In this document: one piece after another, positions 57,243 through 64,000 of the stretch
How the letters are laid out: each line of letters starts with the position of its first letter
How positions within the stretch are numbered: the first letter of the stretch is position 1
Origin: Acheta domesticus
Lineage: Eukaryota; Arthropoda; Insecta; Orthoptera; Gryllidae
Assembly: GCA_031308135.1 (NCBI GenBank)
Contig: JAHLJT010009419.1
Coordinates: 63,282,540-63,346,539 of the forward strand
Direction: 5' to 3'
DNA: 64,000 nt
Notes under the pieces: generated by a model
The model's database searches: none
What the model was told of the DNA's origin: nothing
The model's input: only the letters and a program-made list of their open reading frames with translations
Made by a program: the position numbers and the translations under genes

Positions 57243-57662
57243 CTGAATGGTGAGATCCGGCGCAAAACTACACATGAACTTGGGGTTTACCCCATTCAGG
57301 TATCTCCCACTAGCGGGTCACCACCTCAGCCAGGGCAAACTCCAAGCTCTCGTCTCATCTTTTGAAATGCGCGATGCTTGTAGTAATTGTGTGTAAGGGC
57401 GAGGATAGGACGAGAATGAGGAATGAAAAATCGGCGCGCGGTCCGTGGCGCGTTCCGGCATTCCCTGGTGTTGGTCGGAGAAACTACGGAAAGCTACCGA
57501 CTAGAGCAGCTGTCCGCTAAAATTCTCCTCCAGGCAGTGACTGAATTCGACCAGATGCCACCGTCGCGATGCTGTCGCACCGTTGGGATTCGGAACCTCC
57601 GTTCTCGGCAGAGGCACTGCAGTGACATTACTTGATGCTCTGAGGCACCTCAGTCGGTAAAA
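57215..57662 (-). mobile_element. tRNA-derived SINE (copy 4, minus strand)
   Basis: On the minus strand: box A-like TGCCTCAGAGCATCAA (57634-57649), box B-like GGTTCCGAATCCC (57585-57597), GGAGGAGAATTTTAGCGGAC, GGTAGCTTTCCGTAGTTTCT, CGTCCTATCCTCGCCCTTAC and GGGAGATACCTGAATGGGG. Of the five copies this one has the clearest promoter boxes. The 3' end is shortened relative to copies 1 and 3. Confidence 0.75.
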
Positions 57663-60120
57663 CATTGTCACAATTGACACGAGGCAACTAAATCATATTG
57701 TAAGTAGAACAAGCACATTGATCTCTGTAAGTCTAAACAAACGATAATATAATGGAGAAAAACACGAGTAATAGATGCAAAATTTAGAAATGGAGGTCGA
57801 ATAGAACAATAGGTGGACACTACAAATGAGAAATAATAAAGGAAAATAATTTCTATAGTAACATATGGGGTAGGAGACCATAATGCATGCTCCAGGTCTT
57901 TATTAGCAAACAACGAACACATAGGGATCCTGTCTGTCGAGATTGAGATAGATGGAGAGGGTATTGAAAATGAGTACTGAAAGTATTCCAATATGGTGGA
58001 GGTCTCTCGTAAAGCAATTGGCGTATTGAGCCCCTCAGACCGCTGACCGCAAGCTCTGCCTTCACAGATGTGACACAAGAAGTATCGATTTGTTCACCCT
58101 GGGCATTGGGTAACTACAAGCTGCTGACAGAACGTCGTTTTTACTTTTCCTCTCTACAGGAAGGAACAGGAAGGAAACAAATTGAAATCATTTCAACAAT
58201 ACGATATATTTTCTCTCGTAAAATCCGTCTAGGTCTAAAATTAAGGTCTATTTTTGCTGCTCCAAAGATTAAGGTGACAAGACGATACACGCCTGTGATA
58301 TTCCTTTACCTAAATACATTTAAATTACGGCAAAAATAAAGTTAATTGCGAGATTATTGATATTACCAATGAAATGATTTCTCTGTCACATTTTTTTCTT
58401 GCATGAAATTTCTGGTAATCAAGATTTATTTTCTGTCTATAGATTATTTTCAATTTTATCAGGATATATTGGTCATTTATTTAAAGAAAGAAAAAATTCT
58501 TTACATAACTTTTATAACAAAATTTTGACGCCTGAAGATGGAAATTCCAAAACGTTGCGTTTACTAATTATAACATTTAATATTGTTATAAAAGTAATCC
58601 AAAGAATTTTTTGTGTCTTTAAATATATCCTGAAAAAAATTCTGGGTTTAGACAATGACATTACGTACGTGTTTTTTTATTTTTTTCTGGTGACGTAGAA
58701 TGAGATTTTCTCTTTTTGTGTTAATTTTTGTTTTGGGTAACATTCCTTAGTTAGGCTTATTTTGTCAAATCATACCAAGACCAATATATTCGAGCTTATT
58801 AGAAGTATTTTTGTTATTGCATAATGTGTTCTTGGAGTATTTAAGGGAAATCTGGTGATTAAACAAGAGTAATTTCATATTTTATTTGTATACAAGCGTT
58901 CGTTTTCAAGCTTTTTCCTTTAATAATCTCTGTGATTATCACTCTAAGAGAAAAAATACCATCCTATCTGATAGCACAATAACAATAATAAAATAAATTC
59001 TCACATTATTTTTGAAGAGGCTGCGAGACTCACATTGAGTCTTGGCGCGAGCACACGGAAAATTGCAAAACTACCGGAGTCTTCGTAATTATAAATACAA
59101 ATATTCTATTATTGTATAATATTTTTAAGTTCTTTTAAATGAAATGTACATCATACTGGCATATAACATTGAACTATATTGTACAGTGAGTATCAGGGTG
59201 TATTCTGCCTAATAAAAAGCTGGATGTTTGAAAAAATTATTTCTTTATTGTTAAAAAAAAGAACAGTATTTGACATTAGGGGGAGAATTACTATCTATAA
59301 GAATTCCATCACATTCAGATGCATAAATTAATTATTATGTGCAATAAATATCCCAATATAGTACAATTTCACTCGTTTCACAGATAACAAGAAATAGTTT
59401 CAAGTGACCTTTACCTTACTTTAACACGGAATTATTTGTCGTTATTCCATCGAGAGCCGAACAAGTCTAAAAATATACACAAATAGCCCCGAGGACTTAT
59501 TTCCCAGTGTTTGGAGAGCGAGTAAAACTTCTGTTTGCAACAATCGGCATTGAAATCCTTTAAGAATCTTTTTCTCTGGCAATCCATGAGTTAGGTGAAT
59601 ACCAGCTAGATGTACTAGCTATTATCTTGATGGTATTGGTCGGATAGACGTCTTACCAACGACGCTCTCTTAAAATTAATATTAGTCACACAATAAATGA
59701 GAGCCGGCGAATTCACTTGTTTACATTTCAGGAGGCTAAAAATGACAAAACATTTACAAACCTCTATACAGTGGTCTCAAAACAAATAAAAAATATTTAA
59801 AAAAGATACGGTTACGTTCTGAAAATGTACTGAGAGGTATCAAGATCAAAATAAGTTGGATTCGAAACAAGATTGCTCACGCAAAAATTGTAAAAAGAGA
59901 TCTGCATTTCGTTCAACGATGAACTAACCATGTACTTAAATTAACAAATTTTGGGAAAACTCGCATTAAAAAAGTTCCATATCACCGTAATTAAGCATTT
60001 TCGGACTCGTATAAAAATGGGTTTTCCCTCTTGTCTATCTAGGAAGAATTTATTCCAAAAGTTTTGCCGTTTTTTATTTGTTACATCATATTTACACATT
60101 ACACATTTAGAACAAAGTTC
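57663..60120. other. AT-rich intergenic DNA
   Basis: A 136-codon minus-strand frame (57668-58078) has mixed composition, with a hydrophobic second half. It is not recognised. A Penelope-type hammerhead-like motif lies at 58531-58560. Confidence 0.4.
58528..58562 (+). ncRNA. Degenerate hammerhead-like motif, possible Penelope-like 3' remnant
   Basis: CGCCTGAAGATGGAAATTCC followed by AAAACGTTGCG resembles the motif at 20886 (CCTGATGATGGAGA...TCTCCGAAGCGTTGTG). CUGAUGA has become CTGAAGA, so it is not expected to cleave. No coding remnant was found upstream. Confidence 0.3.
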
Positions 60121-60480
60121 AGCATATTACCGCTCGCGGATGGTGGGCGGTAGTGGACAGGGAGGGTCAAGCGGGTGGCGGGCAGTGCGGGGTCAGGCGA
60201 GGCGAGCGGAGAGGATGCTGGGCAGAGAGAGAGAGAGGGTGGGCGAGGCGGGATGGGACGAGTAGAGCAGGCAGAATCGTCCGTACGTGCAGAGCGAAAT
60301 CGGGAATGCCGGAGGTTAGTGGGATATAAAGTGGTACATATGGAAAGGGTTGTAGGAAGAAAGGGAAAAGGTGACGTGAAGCTAAGGTGGGTAGGGTCGC
60401 GGCGGGGCTAGGCGGGCGAGAAAGACAGGTGAATCCAGGCGAGATGGGGTGAATGGCAGTCAGTGCGAGGTGGATTAATA
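60121..60480. other. G-rich, purine-skewed island
   Basis: GGCGGGATGGGACGAG-type sequence without recognised coding content. Confidence 0.5.
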
Positions 60481-60509
60481 TATTGATGTTTGATCATTAG
60501 TGGTGCAGA

Positions 60510-60968
60510 GAGTGTTTTATACGGAGATATGGTTGTGTTCCTCTTCCACAGTTCGTGAGATCAGGCGCCAACATACCCATCAGCTATCGATTTCTGCTTC
60601 CAGGCATCTTTCCCCAGCGGGATACGCTGTAAGTTCCGAACTAGTCTCCCATCATGTATAGTACTCTAGTGCAAGTCAGTGAAAGTGTATATAAGGAGCG
60701 AGGATACAACACGAAAGGATGAAGAAAACTTTGTGCGGAGCTCGTGGTCTGTTTTTTAGGGTACTGCTCCCTCATTCGTCTCATCATCATGGGGAAAAAT
60801 ACAGGAAACTACCGATCAGAAGAGCCGTCCATAGAATTCTCCTTCAGACAGAGACTGAATTCGATCCAACAATGTAGGTAGAGTCGAAAATCCTGCCACC
60901 GTCGGCATTAGTACTTCCCGTCCAGATTCACCGCTGATACAATAGCGATGCTGTCTCTAAGGTAACTC
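60510..60968 (-). mobile_element. tRNA-derived SINE (copy 5, minus strand)
   Basis: On the minus strand it shares GGCAGGATTTTCGACTC, ATCGAATTCAGTCTCTGTCT, GAAGGAGAATTCTATGGACG, GATCGGTAGTTTCCTGT, GCAGTACCCTAAAAAACAG and CCCGCTGGGGAAAGATGCCT with the other copies. The promoter boxes are eroded (TTACCTTAGAGACAGCATCG for box A). This is the most diverged of the near-full-length copies. Confidence 0.7.
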
Positions 60969-61330
60969 AGTCTGGCATGTGCGGGTTGGAGGCGGAAGTG
61001 ATCGAGTGTTGCAGGTCGAGGCGGCCGGTCTCTCGAGACCTGGCTCGGGCGGAGGGTCGGCGGGCGTGCGGACGTGCTGCAGGAGGCGTGCTGGGTAGCC
61101 GAGAGGGGGCGGGGCCGGCGTGCGCAGCATGTGGATGGGCGCCCAACGGGGGTTGGGGTGGGGTGGGGGGGCGGTCATCCTCAGCAGGTGGGCGCGCGTG
61201 CGCGTGCGAGCGCAAGGACAGGGACAAGGGCGCGCGCACAAAGCGCCGGCCGGCACAATGCCCCGCGCGCAGCTGCAGCCCACTCGGCGCCCCAGCCCAC
61301 GCCCTCGCATCCGCCACGCCCACCGCCCGC
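60969..61330. other. GC-rich, CpG-rich DNA
   Basis: High-GC island (GGGGCGGGGCCGGCG, GCGCGCGTGCGCGTGCG). Overlapping frames up to 342 codons on both strands are Arg/Ala/Pro-rich and judged compositional. Confidence 0.5.
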
Positions 61331-61850
61331 GGATGCATTGCGCCTAGCCCCGCCCCGCCCCGCCCAGACTCGCCTTTTCCCGCCTTCCCCGCTTCACTCC
61401 GCTCTTCCCCGCCTCTCCCCGCCTACCCCGATCTCCTCTCGTGGATGCATTGCGCCCCACTCCGACTCGCCACGTTCCGCCCCGCCCCGCTCCGTCCCCG
61501 CCACTGCCCCCACCCCAATCTCCTCTCGCGAATTCATTGTACCCTGCCCCGCCCGGTCCAGCTCCGCTCCCGCTCAGCCCACCCCGCCCCTGCCCAGCCC
61601 ACCCCGATCTTCTCTCGTAGATGCATTGCTCCCCTTCTCGCTATGCTCCGCCTCGCCACTACTCACCTCGAGTCGTCCTCCACGCCTCGGCCCCCGCGCC
61701 TCGCTCCCTACGCCTCGCTCCCCACGCCTGGCCCCGCACGCCTCTCCCCCCCGCCTCCTTCCTTCGCCTCGTCCCGCCTTGTCCCGCCTCGTCCCCGCCC
61801 ACCGCTCTCTTCTCTCGCGGATGCATTGCGCCCCCTCCTGCAAACGCGAG
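61331..61850. repeat. C-rich degenerate array marked by recurring CTCTCGxGGATGCATTG
   Basis: The marker GATGCATTG (or AATTCATTG) recurs with starts near 61333, 61445, 61532, 61621 and 61821, giving steps of 112, 87, 89 and 200 bp. CCCGCCCCGCCC-like filler lies between. It is consistent with an old tandem array with a unit of roughly 90-110 bp. Confidence 0.65.
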
Positions 61851-62980
61851 CGCACCGCTGCCTCGGCCAACTGACTGCAACAATCTGCGTCAATGGGGAG
61901 GCGCTTCCGCTTCCTTCTTTTTCTGCTTTCGTTTTCCCTTTCTTCTTTTCTCACTTTTCATTCATGTTTTGCCAAGCGAGAAAGAGAACTGTATTACGTA
62001 TGTAATACGGAATTTGCAGTACATTCTTTAGTAGCTTTCGTAATTAATTTCTTTTTAATACGCACCATTTTATTGAATGGAATTAAAGATCTTGAAGCGA
62101 AGGAATATAATCTCCCACCTACGTACCTTTGATTCGCACTCTACCTTTGATTCGCAGCCGTATAATATAGTTCGCATGATGCTGAGGCTAGCCAGTTGGT
62201 CCAGGCCATTGACAAGCAAAGAATTCGCTAATCTTCTTCTATTCTTCTTCATCATAATCGTCTTCCATAATCGTTTATTTTTCTCGACCGCGAAGATGAA
62301 AGCACTTTTTACGGCATTAAATAAAGAATTCAATAAAAATCATTTTAGTACAGTATAATAGTACTATGCGCTACGAAAATCTCTCCGCACCAAGCCGAGC
62401 CTGAATCTTCTTTTAGAAATTGTAATAATAAAAAATATTAGGGTGAATAATCAGTATAATAAATTGGAGGAGGTTTGGATAATTATGGCCGGTATATTTA
62501 AAGCAATTTCTACATCGAAAATTAAAAAGATTACGGCAATAATCGTGTATTATCAATCACAGAACAGATTCCTCTGAAAGGACTAAATCATTGCCAAATT
62601 CTTTGGGTTTCAAGATCATATATGTTGCTATGAGAAAGATAACTGAAAAAATGTTGGGGACAACACTTCCAGAATCTATTACAACGGTGGTGAGGTCGCA
62701 ATTTACTTTTTTTTGTTTCAAGCTGCAGCACGTTCTAGCAACATAATTTCTGTTGAAAGCACTCTCAGCAGCAAGGTTCCACTGCATAGAGACTTTCCTG
62801 GTGCGCTTCATTTGCAGTTATGAACATTACCTATAATGTTCAACATTACCTTTACGATCTCATAATGTGCAATGTGAGCTGCAGTTTTTAACTTGTTTAA
62901 AATGTCCTTGATCACTCATATTGTAAACCTCGTATTTGCAAAATATCTCTGTTTCATTGGTTGTAAATGAAACTCTCTCT
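61851..62980. other. Intergenic DNA
   Basis: A 16-bp direct duplication (CTACCTTTGATTCGCA variants) at 62119-62157. An 84-codon minus-strand frame at 62557-62811 is not recognised. Confidence 0.4.
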
Positions 62981-62981
62981 A

Positions 62982-62982
<1 letters not shown>

Positions 62983-63069
<87 letters not shown>
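62983..63069. repeat. Compound microsatellite (ATCT)n(AT)n
   Basis: About nine ATCT units followed by about 25 AT units, ending in ATACATATACACAC. Confidence 0.98.
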
Positions 63070-63075
<6 letters not shown>

Positions 63076-63239
63076 CACACTCATCGTCGTAAAAAAAGCT
63101 GAACCCAGAAGGACAAGGTGGATTGCGATCATTGTAACGGGTAGGTGCAGGGTACCACGCTTACAAAATGACTACACTTTCACATTTGTGGGACCAACAT
63201 TTGTTCCGCTACATAGCCACAGAATTGCGTGACGTGTTA
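63070..63239. other. Probable 3' part of the Tc1-like element, end not located
   Basis: Lies between the microsatellite and the last recognisable transposase codons. No terminal inverted repeat could be paired because the other end is outside the window. Confidence 0.3.
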
Positions 63240-64000
63240 GTATGACATGTAGTAGGCATGTTAGTATGACGTGGTGCCGCCATTTTGGTGAACACACGCG
63301 TTCAGACGTTGCGGCATGGAACTCTACAGGTCTGGAATGAAGTCCTGTGCTAGTCCATTCCATGCAGCGTGCACCTCAGCGCGCAGTTCTTGCAGATTGG
63401 TGGGTAGGGGTGGGATCCTGATTCGCACGCTCCATAGCACCCCAAACTTTCTCAATCGGGGACAGGTCTGGCAATGCTGCTAGCCATGGCAGAGTATCCA
63501 CGGCTGAAAGGCATGCTGCAGGATCTCCTGAACGTACCGTGCGGCTGACACGGTACCTCCGATGAATACTAACGGGGAACGGGCACCATGGGATATCGCG
63601 CCCCACACCATCACACCAGGCTGACGGGACGTGTGATGGTACACCACAAACCTCGTCTTGGCGTTCCCCACTGCGTCTCCAGATACGGACCCGTTGATCG
63701 TCGCCATCGAGGCAGATGCGGCACTCGTCGCAGAAGATGACCCGCTGCCAGTCTGCATGGCTCTAGGTCCATCGTTCCCGACACCGGCGAGTCTATATCG
63801 ACGATGCTGGAGTGTGAGTGGCAGGCGTCACAATGGTCGGGGTGCGTTGAGCCTTGCGTTGTGCAACCACCTGCCAATGGTACTGACACAGAATGTGACA
63901 GTGCAGGCTGCACAGCCCGCTGAATAGCACCAATCGTTGCTGTTGGATCTGTTCGTGCATGGCGGACAATCCGTCGGTCCTCCCTCCTCTTGGTGCTTGA
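63240..64000 (-). pseudogene. Tc1-like transposase, frameshifted, truncated by the window end
   Basis: Minus-strand pieces in N-to-C order: a helix-turn-helix region (DPTATIGAIQRAVQPALSHS; TIGRWLHNARLNAP) at about 63850-63970; DWQRVIFCDECRICLDGDDQ (first catalytic Asp) at about 63695-63755; GVMVWGAISHGARSPLVFIG (63560-63625); YVQEILQHAF; and LPWLAALPDLSPIEKVWGAM (third catalytic acid, Glu) at about 63430-63490. These are the hallmark motifs of a Tc1-type DD34E transposase. The block normally holding QQDNARPHTA, with the second catalytic Asp, is missing between QHAF and LPWLAA. Several frameshifts are present. The start of the protein lies beyond 64000, so the 5' end of the element is outside the window. 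Confidence 0.92.

Noticed and set aside
57423..57635. 70-codon plus-strand frame
   Set aside because: Antisense within SINE copy 4.
60977..62031. 342-, 266- and 136-codon plus-strand frames
   Set aside because: Arg/Ala/Pro/Ser-rich readings of a GC-rich periodic array. Minus-strand frames are equally long.
63658..63927. 89-codon plus-strand frame
   Set aside because: Antisense to the Tc1-like transposase pseudogene.

Overview
This window looks like gene-poor DNA from a large animal genome, most likely an arthropod and plausibly an insect. It is AT-rich and contains no bacterial-style operons and no tRNA, rRNA or intact conserved protein gene that I can recognise. What can be read is a layered set of decayed transposable elements. 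The retroelements are a non-LTR element with ORF1 and ORF2 remnants, a Jockey-like reverse transcriptase pseudogene, the 3' end of a Penelope-like element, and a tRNA-derived SINE family with five copies. The DNA transposons are hAT elements with 8-bp target duplications, a short inverted-repeat (MITE-like) family and a Tc1-like transposase pseudogene. The insect assignment is an inference from this mix and is not proven.

Layout. 1-1.3 kb: pyrimidine-rich DNA split by a 701-bp hAT-type element (246-946). 4.4-6.8 kb: two SINE copies and one MITE. 9.5-19.6 kb: alternating AT-rich DNA and strongly strand-skewed GC-rich islands, with minisatellites and a hAT deletion derivative that keeps both ends of its transposase (15657-16938). 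20.4-21.0 kb: Penelope-like 3' end headed by a perfect 32-bp fold-back. 26-28 kb: a long C-rich island with a 365-bp duplication. 28.5-29.0 kb: a SINE. 32.6-34.8 kb: a simple duplication, a GACGGACG-type repeat and the Jockey-like pseudogene. 34.9-36.1 kb: a 7-bp minisatellite and a pyrimidine tract. 36.9-37.1 kb: a CpG-rich stretch that could hold a first coding exon. 40.5-42.0 kb: an inverted pair of a conserved 57-bp motif. 44-48.7 kb: a third hAT-type element, the second MITE copy and the LINE. 51.7-54.4 kb: a tandem repeat of about 300 bp and a GA-rich 74-bp tandem array. 57-61 kb: two SINE copies. 61-62 kb: a C-rich periodic array. 63-64 kb: an ATCT/AT microsatellite and the Tc1-like pseudogene, which runs off the window.

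The elements do not form a pathway; they record successive insertions. Nearly all coding remnants carry stops, frameshifts or missing catalytic parts, so no autonomous element is expected here. The better candidates for host function are weak: a possible first exon at about 37.05 kb, a 119-codon minus-strand reading frame at 2.0-2.3 kb, and a 221-codon Ser/Thr/Ala/Pro-rich minus-strand frame at 17.8-18.5 kb. Many other long reading frames (12.5-13.3, 26.2-28.1, 34.9-35.4, 35.8-36.2 and 61.0-62.0 kb) lie in low-complexity DNA and I do not annotate them as genes.
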